Positions 11,492 through 23,815 of a stretch of 64,000 nucleotides of DNA are shown here, piece after piece. The stretch's first letter is position 1. Every line of letters begins with the position of its first letter. Location: assembly GCA_959347315.1 (NCBI GenBank), contig OY365815.1, positions 14,088,459 through 14,152,458 on the forward strand. The letters are read 5' to 3'. Source of the stretch: Bimastos eiseni (Eukaryota > Annelida > Clitellata > Crassiclitellata > Lumbricidae). Under the pieces are notes generated by a model. It was not told the DNA's origin and searched no databases. It saw only the letters and a program-made list of their open reading frames with translations. The position numbers were made by a program, and so were the translations under genes.

Positions 11492-13770
11492 GTAGACTAT
11501 GTTCAATATATGTGGATCAGATTTAATATATATTGATCCAATTCAATATGTGTAGACCAGATTCATTTTGTGTTGACCAAGAGTATTCAATACATATACG
11601 TAGACCACATTTAATATTCTTCTTCTTCTTGTTCTCTGCTTTTCCATGCAGGTTCAAATGTTCGACGTCGCCATTCCTCTGTCTTCTGCGCTTCTCTATA
11701 AGTCTCTTGTAGCCATCTGGCATCATCCAGTCCAGCATCATTCGTCTAGGTCTTCTTCTTCTGCGTTTTCCTCCCATCTTTCTTTCTATGATCGTTTTCA
11801 CTATTGAGTTTCCTCTCAATATTTAATATATTTTGACCATAATACTTGCGTGCATCTTTTTGTAGGTCACATACTTCGAGACCTTTTAACTATATACATG
11901 TGAACCAGATACTTCATGAACCATATATATGCATATATGATATATATACTCTCAAAAACTATATACATATTCGTCTAACATCGTGCGGTATACCCAGGTA
12001 ATAGACTGCGCTGGAAGAGATTTAAAAAGTCGGCCAAATATTTCATCCCACGTGGTATCGCTGGCTGCAATGCCGCTGATAAAAAATTCATTTACTCCGG
12101 ATTATCCTAAAACGGAAATAAATTATGTGCCCAAGTAAACGTTGATCAAGCAGGTTCATCAACGTGGATAAATTTACGCCATTGTCGTATACTCAAACAC
12201 CTGTGATATTAGGCCTATACTAACCTGTAGGTTAAAGTTTCTATGGGATTAAGGAAGCTTCTTGCAGGTATGGTTGCCATGGCCACAGGTAAATGTATAG
12301 ATCATCATGCTAATCAGGTTACAGCTTACATGTAGGATCCGATTTGCTAAAAAAAGAAACAAAGAAGAATTTCTGAAAATCTAAGGAATTCCACACTATA
12401 TGTATTAATGACCTTATATCAGAAGCTGGGGCCCAATCCCTCTTAACAACCGACAAATCAAACGCTGCTTATGGGTAAGGTTATTTATCATTCAGAATAC
12501 GGCCATTTAATTGGTATGGATATAGTTCAGTTAGTAATAAAGAGAAGGGTGCTTTGATTAGGTCAGTTTATAGGCAAAGTATACAATGCATGGCGGCGTT
12601 AGTTAATTAATCGAGAAGCTCAGGTAAAGCGTTGGCTTGGTCAATTTACCGGTACTGTCAGTTTGCAGGTAAGGTAACGCCAAGTATTCGTGAAGCTGTT
12701 CCTGTTCAATGATCTCGTGATTGCCGATTGAGACCATAATTATTAATCATGATAAATGCGCTACAGCAATATTAGATCAGATACGGTGGTGTGGCTGCAG
12801 TACTTTTAGAAAGCTTCTCATTCATATTCGCTCTCATTCATTCGCGTTTTCCCAAACGATTGCGATAATTGTAATTATAAATGTATATAGCGCCGTTATT
12901 TATGAGCCACTCAGCGATGGCGTATAGGTCCTACAATATATTACATAGGTCTATGCGATGATAAACGTCACAGACAAGGATCATTAAGTAAATTATTTCC
13001 CAGAAGAATAGAAGAATGACACAGGCACGCACTGACATGCAACCCAACCCTGTGAATTCACATCCATTGTTAACCGATGGCATTATCTTCAAGGTCTCTG
13101 GATCAAGGTGCTTCGATAGAAGCCATAGGCGGTCTATGAGAATAGAGGCTGCTGCCAATGTAATCTCGGGTGTAATCTTCTGTTTCTTCAGCGACCCAAA
13201 GTCTATGTCGTGAAAACAAACCTATAGTCATGCATGAAAATCGGATTAAAAATCGGTTCGGCAGGTATGAAGACCTACCTGACCTTTTACGATCATTGGT
13301 TTTGCTGTGTCTATAATAATATTACCACGCTTCCGCCATACAGTAGGTATCTATTCAAAGTGCGATAAGTGCAAGTTGCCTTTACGATAATTATGGCTCC
13401 GATTGTCCTCTACTCTATAGCCAAGCAGACATGTGCACCTCCAATGGCGGCAGATCTTTGCACTGGCTTCCAGACCTGCTAATTAACAGCATCTCCAACG
13501 ATGTTTAACCCTTTTCCTGTGATGAACGTACATATACGTTCTAAATCAAGCTATTTCCATATAAATTCCACAGGACAGGGGTTAAGAGGATTACAAAGAC
13601 GTCGTTGTTCGCTCGGAAAGATAATCTCAATCCGCCGTTTCACCTAAACTACACATATTTATATTCGAAGTCCAACTTTTATCATAATGAACTATATATA
13701 TGGGCCTTTATATGGATGTATAAATATATATACTGATTTTATGCCAGTTTATATACATGCAGTTAGAATT

Positions 13771-13796
<26 letters not shown>
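13771..13796. repeat. (AT)n dinucleotide repeat
   Basis: A perfect TATATA run. Confidence 0.9.
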
Positions 13797-13801
<5 letters not shown>

Positions 13802-14046
13802 TTTGATATAAGCCTTTTTAGAAGCGTATATATAATTTTGAAAGTTTATCATTGGTCATCTGGCTCACAGCGACATTCAGAGAATTTATATGGCGCCGCT
13901 TCAAGCAAAGCTATTCAGGGGTGCTCCCAACCCAATCGAGGTAAAAAATCAAAGATTTTAACTGTTATTGGAAAGGGAAGAGATCATCATAGGGGAAGAC
14001 GTAGAGTGACCGGGTGTTCATTTCAGGTGATTTATATATTTATATA

Positions 14047-14130
14047 TTGTGTGTGTAGGTGTGTGTGTGTGTGTGTGTAGGTGTGCGTGTGTGTGCGTGT
14101 GTGTGTTCTTGTTTGTGTTTGTGTATCTTG
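14047..14130. repeat. (GT)n microsatellite
   Basis: TGTGTG runs with GTAG and TGCG interruptions. Confidence 0.9.
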
Positions 14131-14669
14131 ATTTACATGTATGCATAGTATTGCATACCTAAATGTTAATATGTGTTAGCATGCATGCATGCTTTCAAGT
14201 ATATATGCATACAGGCATCATGTATGTGTGAATGTATGTATATTTGTATGTATCTATGCAAGCTCACGTTTGTTGATATATTTGACGAGGCTGCAGCTGT
14301 TGACTCACAGCATCATTGCTTTCTTACTCACTCACTCGTCGCTCTCTCCAGCAACGCATTCTTCGTTACCGATCTTTCTAGGCCAGTATTCTCTAATAAA
14401 AACGGATGCCTGCGTACTGTGCATAGTAGCCTAACTTTGTCCTTCGGCCAAATTCATCGCGCTGTTTGGCGTGCATATATACGATAATTCAATTAGGTCT
14501 TTCTTATCAAGCTCAATGAAGTCCTTCTTCTTCTGTCTAAACTCGACAATTCGGACTAATAATTAATAATGACACGCTTGCATAGGCCTACCTGCTAAAC
14601 GAAGCCTATAGGTGTGTTCCAGAAGGCAAGATTCGTAATGGTAATCGTGAATTGTTTGAAAAATGAGTA

Positions 14670-14770
14670 TCGATCTTGGTCTTGCTCTTGGCCTTGGTCT
14701 CGGACCATCGGTCTCAGGCTTGGTCTTGGTCTCGGATCACTCGGTCTCGGTCTCGGTCTTGGTATTGAAT
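14670..14770. repeat. GGTCTC/GGTCTT hexamer repeat
   Basis: A degenerate hexamer array (TCTTGGTCTCGG). A frame of Gly-Leu repeats crossing it is not considered a gene. Confidence 0.7.
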
Positions 14771-15332
14771 TTTTGGTCTCGTGCCTAACAGTGCTCTGTG
14801 GATGGCCAGCACAACAAGCTCTTGGACGAAGGCACTGAATCGTCGTGCTAAGGAATATGAACCATACGGATGCATTCCTCTGCGTTATCTTGTGTATTTA
14901 TATAGGCCTATATCCCTGTGAGGAAACAAACAGGTATGACATGGTATGTCCTCTGTATTAGTACGCATGTATCTGTATATGCCATTGGGGCTGAGCGTAA
15001 TGGACTTGGAGTCTTAGAGTTGAGGAACTGGATTCGGTTCACGTATCCCTGGAAGGTTGATGAGTCCTTCTTCCGATAGGAGGCGGCGTTGGTTAACTTA
15101 GATTTATAACGCAATGGTCGCCTAAATATTATTATTATATTTTTTGTTTCTATTTGCCCTGAGATACTTCATTCCCCAAGGACTTAAGAGATTACATATA
15201 TTATGTTAAAACCGTTGTCCGGATGGTCAGGCCTCGTCTTCTGGGGGTGAGGGAAAGGTGCCCTGGAAGGCCACAAGATTATAGAGTTGAATACAGATAG
15301 ATAAACGCTGAAAAAGTAAAGAAGCCTCGCAC

Positions 15333-15432
<100 letters not shown>

Positions 15433-15724
15433 CATCATAGGAATGAGAGAGAAAATAATAATAGTAATAATGACAATAATAATAATAGGAATAATAATAA
15501 TTATTATTATTACGTTATATATGTGCATAAATTTGTATATGCGTGCATGTACATCTTGATCTGTGAATGACTCCCTGTGTATGTCCTTGTATATCATTAG
15601 GCTTCTGTGTGTCCCTGTTTACCTGCGTACGTATCTGTTCGTTTCCTTTTGTGGCCTCGTGCAGCAACGTCACTTCTTCATCCAGCCTCAATAAATACCG
15701 TTTTATCTCTTTATCCAACTTTTT

Positions 15725-15957
15725 CTTCCACTAGTACTTTTCTCCGCCTTCTCCTTCTCCTTTGCCTCCTCCGCCTTCTTCTTCCTCTGAAGTCTTCACC
15801 TCCTACTCCTTCTCCACATCATCCTCTGCCTACCCCTATTCCACCTCATACTCCTCGCCTTCCCCCACGTCCTCTTCCATCTGCTCATATTCCTATTCCT
15901 CCTTTACTTCCTCCTCCTCCTTGTCCTCCTCTTCCTCGTCCTCCACTTTCACCTTTG
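15725..15957. repeat. Polypyrimidine (CTT/CCT) tract
   Basis: More than 200 bases that are overwhelmingly C and T on the + strand, with TCCTCC and CTTCTCC runs. It gives Pro- and Ser-rich frames on the same strand that are compositional artefacts. Confidence 0.85.
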
Positions 15958-16407
15958 AGATTGACTCTATATCATTAGCTAAATATGTTGTGTGGCCTTG
16001 CATTCAAACCGCCATGATTCCGGTGCCTCTCATAATTACTATTTCTCTTTCTATTTCTAACTTTAACCATCATTCTATTGTCGTCTCTTTCGCAGATTGA
16101 GAAAATTTAAAATTCAGTTTCTATTTGAGTTTCACCGCGCTCTGGAGTGTTTCGACTCTGGCATGATTTACTCGTATGCACTAACACCTCGGTTGATTTC
16201 TATAGCGTCTTCTATAGCGTCTTCAATCGAGTCATACAGATACATTACCGAAAATACAATACAAAGACATGCGTTAAGTCGTATACGCATATTTTTTAAT
16301 GTGTTCCAGACTGTTGATCGTAGCCACTCGCAGAAGATTAAAGTCCCCGCACTGGCGCTACATAAATGTCAGGTTACATTGAGATTACATTACGTGAAGC
16401 GGACACA

Positions 16408-17484
16408 ATGAATGCCAGCAGCTTCTTCTTTCCCTTCTCACCTTCTCTCTCATCCGCGAGTGATAACGGAACCGCGGGGGTGAGCTCCGAATCTTATATA
16501 CTCCTTATCTCCAGGTACTGCACACCGTTCCTGGCTGGTCTCGGGGTAATCGGTAACACCCTGACCTACGTGGTCCTGCTCCATTCGCAGATGAAGGTCC
16601 TTCCTAGTAGCATCTTCGTATCCGCAGTCTCCGCAACCGACAATCTCTTTCTGCTCGGTCTGCTGCTCATGTCGACCAAGGAGCTTGGCTGGAACATCTA
16701 CGGTTCGGAGGGTTGGTGCCAGCTGCTCTCCCTCGTCACCCTCTCGTCCAATTTCCTCTCGACGTGGTACATGGTCGGACTGGCCGTGGAGCGATACACG
16801 GCCGTGGTCGGCCGCAGCAACACCAACGGCGTCCTACTCCGCGTCTTCGTTCAGTCGTCCATTGTCGGCAACCGCGCCACCTTACGACTGAAGGACAAGC
16901 GACCGCTCTGCACGACGCTCATCGCACGCGTCTACGTCATCACTTTGTGCGTCATCGCCATTTCCGTCTACGTCAACATCGTCATCAGTATCGGGGTTGT
17001 CGAGCACGACAATCGGTTACTCTGTCTTCCGCTTCCTGTCTCGTTCACCGCGATGCGCATGCTCACACGACTAGACCTGTTCGTTAATGTTCTACTCCCG
17101 TACATTGGCGTAACTGTAATGTACGCGCTGCTGTACGTTCGCATAACCATGCGTCACATCCGGCGACGTCACGCCATCTGCCGCAGCGCCGAGAAACTAC
17201 TCGTAGCGCGATTGTGTTCGAGGAAGGAGGTCAAGTTGACCAAGATGGCGGCGCTTGCAACTCTTGCGACTATTCTATTAGGACTTCCGTCACATCTGAC
17301 GCGGACCGTGTACAGCGTGCGTGAAATGATCGGATTTCCGCTACCGGAAAGAGAGGCGGACATCTGGGGACAGGAAGTGACGCAGCTTCTATTCTATACA
17401 AGCTTCGCAACGACGTTCTACGTTACAATCTGCTCTTACTCAACGTTTAGGAAAGCGACGAAACTTCTGCTTCTCGGGCGATAG
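16408..17484 (+). CDS. Intronless rhodopsin-class G-protein-coupled receptor (orphan, peptide-receptor-like)
   Basis: A single-exon seven-transmembrane receptor of 358 aa, placed in the plasma membrane and likely to signal through heterotrimeric G proteins. An upstream in-frame ATG (16366) exists. I chose 16408 because it puts two N-glycosylation sites (NAS at residue 2, NGT near 20) at the very N-terminus before TM1. Visible class-A marks: TM1 GNTLTY; TM2 SATDNLFLL with the conserved Asp; Cys in GWCQLL at the top of TM3 and a partner Cys in LLCLP (loop 2); ERY for the DRY motif after TM3; TM6 with ILLGLP giving the conserved Pro; basic loops IRRRH and CSRKEVK. TM7 is odd: SFATTFYVTICSYSTFRKA has no NPxxY. 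The coding region is GC-rich against AT-rich flanks. A possible AATAAA lies at 17813. The ligand cannot be told from sequence; it resembles invertebrate peptide receptors of the FMRFamide/TRH-like kind. Confidence 0.85.
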   Translation: MNASSFFFPFSPSLSSASDNGTAGVSSESYILLISRYCTPFLAGLGVIGNTLTYVVLLHSQMKVLPSSIFVSAVSATDNLFLLGLLLMSTKELGWNIYGSEGWCQLLSLVTLSSNFLSTWYMVGLAVERYTAVVGRSNTNGVLLRVFVQSSIVGNRATLRLKDKRPLCTTLIARVYVITLCVIAISVYVNIVISIGVVEHDNRLLCLPLPVSFTAMRMLTRLDLFVNVLLPYIGVTVMYALLYVRITMRHIRRRHAICRSAEKLLVARLCSRKEVKLTKMAALATLATILLGLPSHLTRTVYSVREMIGFPLPEREADIWGQEVTQLLFYTSFATTFYVTICSYSTFRKATKLLLLGR

Positions 17485-18205
17485 ATGACGTCATCGCTCT
17501 TGTCAGAGGCTTTGATGAAGGCATAAATGATATTTCTGCAAACAGGAAGTGAAATAACGTGACGTCATTTGCAGCTACCACGGGACCAAAGATTGTGTCT
17601 TCGACGAGGAGGGACGACTTGTTGCGTTTACTCAAGGGGAGTGTTTTAATTAGCAACTCATATTATAATTGAACAGCGCCAGAAAACGTGACTGTACTAA
17701 ACTGAAAACGTGTCTGAATATATGTGTTTGTAAATTAAAGTGTTCTCGTGCATGGCTGGTTTGAGGTTGAGAAACGCGTTACAACTTACTGGCCTACTTT
17801 CGCTCCGCCTCAAATAAATCTTTCTTTATCGTCAGGTATCGGTATGAATTAGGTAGTGACATGGTGACCAAATTTGTCTCCACCCCAGTTCAAATGACAG
17901 ATCCACCCCAGTTCTATGAATCTGTCCCCCCATCTCCATCAGGCCTGTTTCCCCAACGCCCCATCGCCATTAGATGTGTCCGAGAATTCATTCCCATTCC
18001 TGGAAGCAAAAAGCAAGATACAATGCGAAGGCCCATGTGCGCTAAATTTTCCCGTTTAGTCTATTTCTTAAGGTCTTTAGTAAAGAATGCTTAACTGAAA
18101 GTTGAAAATATTTTGACTTTCAAGGATTTTAATCATAGCATATATAGGCCCTATGGCGCAATGACTATCAAGTTTAATAATAGGGTGAATGTACCCTGCC
18201 AACAT

Positions 18206-18830
18206 GCCCATATTGAGCCCATCTCCGAATTAGATGGGCTCATGGGCTGGGGCTAGCCCATGTCAAGCCCATCTGGTCGTGAGATGAGGAGCCTATTATC
18301 TGAAAAATAATAAATGTGGGCGATGAGTGGGCTTGTGGGCTGAGGCTTCCCACAACACACCCATATGGGATTGCGCTTAGCAGCCTTTTAGCCAATATTT
18401 GCAATATATGACTTTGGGGGGGGCGATTAGTGGGCTCGACGGCTCGGGCTGCCTACATCACGCCCAGATGGGATTGCGCTTATCAGCCCGTTAACCAACA
18501 CAAACAATATCCAATTTTTGGGTGAGCGATGAGTGGGCTCAAGGGCTGCCCATATCACACCCAGATGGGATCATGCATCGCAGCCCATTAACCAGCTTTT
18601 ACAATATCCAATTTTGGGTGGGCGATGAGTGGGCTCCTGGGCTTGGGCTGCCCACATTATACCCAGGTGGGATAACGCTTAGCAGTCCATTAACCAACAT
18701 ATGCAATATTCAACCTCAGAGTGATCGATGAGTGGGCTCAAGGACTTGGGCTGTCCACATCACACCCATAAACCAACTTTTACAATATCCAACTTTTGGG
18801 TGGGCGATGAGTGGGCTTGTGGAAGTTCTT
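18206..18830. repeat. ~100-bp satellite, about six units
   Basis: GCGATGAGTGGGCT or a near variant recurs with starts near 18320, 18423, 18526, 18622, 18725 and 18804. Between them each unit repeats GGGCTGCCCACATCACACCC, GATGGGATTGCGCTTAGCAG, CCATTAACCAAC and TTGCAATATCCAA in the same order. The 5' end at 18209-18245 carries an inverted repeat around AGCCCATCT/AGATGGGCT. Confidence 0.85.
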
Positions 18831-18966
18831 TAGATGGAACTTATTCGTGTTGAATTGTTTACTGAACAGAAGAGAGAACGAAGAGTCCCGCCATAAGACA
18901 GGTGGAGCGGAAGACTATTCCAACTGGAGGGGCCAATAAGCAAAGCTCCTTGTTTGGGCCGTAGCA

Positions 18967-19620
18967 GTGCGCATACGTGGACCAGCAATAATTAATGCTG
19001 TAACTTATTCACGGTCGTCGCGAAATTCGCAGAATTCGCGAATTTTGGATACTACCGCGAATTTTAACGTTTTGCGGCGGATGACCGCGAATTTGACAGC
19101 TTTCTCGTGTTGCTTAATTTGTGTTTTTGATGTGGACCATTTGGTAAAGGCAAAGGTTATAAACATTAGTTACGACGTCTTCGTGTGTCAAAACATTCGG
19201 TGGCTAGAGGAAGACGTTCAGTTTAAGCCCGGTACGTTTCAGGTGATCGGCGAGCAACGATCTATTGCTTTGCAGAACATGCAGTGTGCACTGTGCACGT
19301 CAAATTTAATCGGAGGGACAGTTGCACTAAGCACACGAATAATCACCGTTCACAAGCGCAAAGCACAGAATGTAGAAAGTGGAGAGGCGAAATCCGCGAA
19401 AAGGAATTAATTGCAACCTGCTCTTTCAGCTGCGTTTGCAAAGCAGACGTCGCAGCAACAGCACCCGCCATAATTGGCATGAATGGTCGTTGATACTACT
19501 CGGTTATTGACTTGCTTATTGTGTAATTTGTGTACTTAAAACATTTGACTACGAACGCGCCGCGAATTCTATGTTTTTGGCCGCGAATTTATTTTTCAAT
19601 TTTCGACCGCAAACATGTAC
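18967..19620 (+). pseudogene. Decayed transposon with zinc-finger (BED/CGGBP1-like) remnant
   Basis: A 147-codon frame (18967-19410) ends with a region reading QCALCTSNL; a one-base frame change brings in RRDSCTKHTNNHRSQ. Together these give C-x2-C ... H-x4-H, the layout of the small zinc fingers in hAT-type transposases and CGGBP1-like proteins. The motif GCGAATT recurs many times on both sides (about 19020-19100 and 19558-19590), as subterminal transposase-binding repeats often do. Both the family and the frameshift reading are inference; no full transposase is present. Confidence 0.35.
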
Positions 19621-20440
19621 ACCCCTAGCAATAATCCATGGGCAGATGAACGGAGAGAAGCCCGTTGGGGAATGGAAAACATTCTGGTACAGATCGAGCG
19701 TTCAAAGGTACGCCAGAGCAGAGCCAACAAGACAGTTTCGCATCAGAGTAGGAACTTTAAAGTGTATGCGTTAAGGTGCAGGAAGCCAATGAAGAGATCA
19801 CGGATGAAAGATGAGATGTGTGAAAGCTTAAGGATGCCACCAATTTGTCGACGAGATGACCATCAATTACCATTCCAATTACCATCTTGTTCAACCTGAT
19901 CATCCTTCTGTGAAGTTCTGTCTAAGTCTTTGTCGAACCCGCGGTTACTACTTATCAAGTCCTCCTACAGAGTCATAGCCTATAGCCCTATCCAGCCACG
20001 CCTCTGCAACGACTCACCCTCAGAATTATGCAAATTTACGATTCATCCTTGACAATTAGGCCATCATTCAATCACCAACGATCATATATGCGCGCGGCAC
20101 ACCGGTTGAGAACCACTGATTTAGCATGTAGGCTTGCGTAGGCCTATCATGTTGTCCGGTGTACTTTAATGAAACCAAGTGTAGCCTATGCCTAAAACAT
20201 TGTTCATGTTTGAAATTTAAAAAAATTTTAATTTATCATTTTAATTTCAACTAAAATTTCAAAGAATAAGTTTTAAAGTTAGCCTACTTAGAATGTCAAA
20301 AGTTCGTCTAACATACAGAAGCACACCTACAGCACAGAGAGCTGTTCAAATATTTAGAAGTTCCAATAAAAATGAACACTGCGAAAAAATGCGTGAAGCG
20401 CGTAATTTTCGTGTGTGTCCTCTTTTTTCTGAGTGCCCGT

Positions 20441-20538
20441 CAGCTGCAGAGTGCTGTGCTCAACATTGCAGATAGGGGAGAGCATAGGTCAGCTGCAGAG
20501 TGCTGTGCTCAACATTGCAGATAGGGGAGAGCATAGGT
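20441..20538. repeat. 49-bp perfect tandem duplication
   Basis: CAGCTGCAGAGTGCTGTGCT to GAGAGCATAGGT occurs twice in direct succession (20441-20489, 20490-20538) with no visible difference, so the duplication is recent. Confidence 0.9.
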
Positions 20539-21484
20539 ATAGGTAGCATAGGCACCATCATATGTAGACCTACAAGAAGAAATTCTGCTGCTAGTCCTGC
20601 AAGTAGAAGCATCGCGGGGAACCGCGAGTAAAGATATTGCAACTAGACACAAAGTGAATAAATTTCTGGAAAACGGAATCACGTTAGGTAGCCAAGTATA
20701 GATATTTACGAAAAACCGTAAAGAGAAAAGAATTTGCGGAGACGCCCGCAAGTGATCAGGCTTTCGGCACCAGTGAGGACCTTTCCTCGTATTTATCGAA
20801 CGCTCCTATGGGGTCACCTTCCCCGTATTTTTCGAACGTATTTTAGTTACCCAGTATGTATCAACGGCTCCGCCGGAAGCTCTCTCGGTCTGAATGCAAC
20901 TGCTCCAACAGGGTCGTCCGGCCCGTATTAATCCAATATGTTCGCTGGAGAACTCTTCCCGTATGTTATCTCAACGGTCACCGAAGCCTCTCTCGATATA
21001 AACGTTCGGTTCTGCGACAATTTTTACTATCGTTATTAAAGAATATGCTTAATTTACTTACTTATGTTAATAATATAGAAGAACATGTCGACTATGCTGG
21101 ACAAACGAAATGTCGTCATGGTTGCGTCAGCGTATTGACCTTTAGTTGCGGCGTAGATCTCGAAGAAGACGGTCGAATTCCGGATTTAATCAAAATTTTC
21201 GCAAATCTGCACCGCCAACTTCTGTTTCGATTGAATTTTCGTCGAGAAGTAGCAAGTAGACTTAACAAATTTCAAAACAACGATTTCTTATCGAATGTTT
21301 TTAGTTTGGATATCGAATTATCGATCTTAAGCTACAAATTTTGATGCTATTATGTTATTTGAAGTTAGACCTGTCGATAATACTTCATAACTAGGCCTTC
21401 TGGGGTAGGTCTAAAAAAATATTTTTGGTATTTTAATACATGTTAAATTTGGCAAATTTAACTATCTGGGGTAGCATATGCAAG

Positions 21485-21776
<292 letters not shown>

Positions 21777-22101
21777 AGATTGTTTCGTTACCTTTTATCT
21801 CCATTCTCAGTGCATTCTCTGTTTTTCACTTCAGATAGTTAGATGTCAACCTCAGACCTGATCAGGTCAACAAAGAACTACCTTCCAATTGCTTGCTAGA
21901 GAAAATGTGATTGTCCACATGCATCACATTTTCTGTGTAGGGCTCTGGCTTTGAGATAATATTAAGTAGGATACATTTTGATTTGTGTAGTCCACTCATT
22001 ACAAGTATCTCAGGCAGTTTGTTATTTTCGTTGGATTGTATGAATACATGACTGCCCCTCTGAGGTCTTTTTATTCTCGCCATAACCCAAGCATTTCCAT
22101 G

Positions 22102-22274
22102 CAGGGCCGTACCGAGCAACAATTGCGCCTTGTGCCTAGCATAAATTTGGCGCCCCCACATTTTTAAGATAGTGCATTTTATGGAATAATAAATTATTCC
22201 ATCCTGAAATTTGCGCCCTTTCCACACTTTCGCCCTGGGTCAAGGCCCCGCTACCCCCCCTCGGTACGGCACTG
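22102..22274. mobile_element. hAT-like MITE (173 bp)
   Basis: Terminal inverted repeats CAGGGCCGTACCGAG and CTCGGTACGGCACTG (one mismatch) bound the element. It is flanked by 8-bp direct repeats TTTCCATG (22094-22101) and TTTCCGTG (22275-22282). An 8-bp duplication with CAG ends is the signature of the hAT superfamily. It is too short to encode transposase. Confidence 0.8.
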
Positions 22275-22489
22275 TTTCCGTGTAAGCAGCCAGTGCCATA
22301 GCAAGACAGGCAATTTGAGCTTCAGAATGCCAGACGATTGGTGGCACCAAGTCAGCAAAATAAGTCTGCTATTTTTGAGCTATAGGCCCTACATTACATT
22401 CTGTACAATGCTTTATCAACTTAATAAAATTTACTCAATTAAGGCCCTGTTTAGATTTATACAATATCAGCAGATGTATAAATTACACA

Positions 22490-22585
22490 GGTCAGCGAAT
22501 TCCGGCTGTGTTGGCACCGTCCATCCTGGAGGGTTCAAGCTAGAGAAGTCCGGCAGTTTTGGCACCGTCCATCCTGGTAGAGGTG
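22490..22585. repeat. ~50-bp imperfect tandem duplication
   Basis: TTCCGGCTGTGTTGGCACCG and GTCCGGCAGTTTTGGCACCG, each followed by TCCATCCTGG, lie about 53 bp apart. Confidence 0.6.
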
Positions 22586-23582
22586 CTGTGGCATCTGACA
22601 TGAAGCGCTACCTGTCTTCGGTTATCGAGACCTGTTCGTGACTGCCGTCAACTGACCAACTGTCCTGCAAGTGGCTATATGTTAGTTTCCGTTTTTATGA
22701 AAGTTTGCGAAAAATCCCATAGATTTGTTGCTAATAAAATCGTCGGGTCGTTTGGAAGATTTTAATTAAGTAGCAAAATGTCGACCAGGATAATGAAACA
22801 CAGAGTATTTTAAATCTTTTCTGCCTGTCTCTTTCCTAAATTTCTCTTCCTCTTGTCTTAAGTCTGTCTACAGCTCAATTATCTCTATTTCTCTCTTCTT
22901 GGGTCTGCGCAGGGGCGTTAATACCCTCTGACTCCCTGAGCGATGGAGGCCAACCCCTGGTCCAAGATGTCAGGAAGGCAAGATAACCCCCCCCTAAGAC
23001 TAATCAATTATCCCCCACCTGAAATTGCCTTGGACCATCCCTTCTATCTGGACGTCCCTGGGTTTGCTGACCCTATTTTCTCTTTTCTTGTGCCCAAAAT
23101 GTTGTCTTAGGTGTGGCTGCCTCCCTGTTGTGGATGAATGGAGCGAGAATTTTGAAAAAAGCTTTTGGCAACATCGCCCCTATGCTTTGCTGTTGAGAAA
23201 AATTATTTTGGCATATTGCAGCTCAGTTAAATGATACATGTATACAGCTACTGTTTACTCTCTTTCAATCTATCCTACTCTACGTCTTTTTCTCCCTATT
23301 ATCTAGTTCACTCCATTTCTTAACTTTATGACATGTTGATTATTGTTTTGTCTTTTAGAACTGACTGGAAACCATCACAGACGACCTGAGATGCCTGGAG
23401 AGTGAAGATGTCATGGGACGAAAACGAGAAGGACCTGGACATGGACAGAGGAGACTAGTGGAGGAGGAGGAGGAGATGCGTTGCTCGATATGAAGACCTA
23501 CACGGGAAGGACTACAGTACTAAGTTAAGTTTTAGAATTCTAAGCTACAGAATTAATTGCTTAATACTAGGTTCGGTGAATG

Positions 23583-23815
23583 TGGGACGCGGTGGTGTAG
23601 CGATATACGTTCTATGCCGTGTTAGTGGAAAGTCGCAGGTTCGAATCTACCTCAAGCCACTCCATAGTGACCGTGGTCACTGGACAAGTTGATTGCCCAG
23701 AATTGTCTGTGAGGAAGAAAGGCAATGGGAAATCACCTTATCCTTGTAAAACGTGGGTGGCATATAAGCTAATTAATGGACCTGTCTGAGGGCTAAGGAC
23801 TCATCATCATTATCA
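23583..23815 (+). mobile_element. tRNA-derived SINE, family 2, copy with (CAT)n tail
   Basis: It starts GGGACGCGGTGGTGTAGCG (A-box-like), has the B box GCAGGTTCGAATC, then GTCACTGGACAAGTTG, AATTGTCTGTGAGGAAG, AATGGGAAATCACC and GGGTGGCATATAAGC, and ends in CATCATCATT. Copies at 35836 (minus) and 38188 share all blocks. Confidence 0.85.

Noticed and set aside
15607..16100. Pro- and Ser-rich frames just before the GPCR
   Set aside because: They come from a polypyrimidine tract; overlapping frames are equally open and none has a domain.
20098..20117. Single terminal repeat GGTTGAGAACCACTG typical of hAT elements
   Set aside because: No matching left end or target duplication was found nearby; at most an end fragment.
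20856..21344. 162-codon frame upstream of the CAT array
   Set aside because: No domain, no conserved pattern, no splice structure; cannot be separated from chance.
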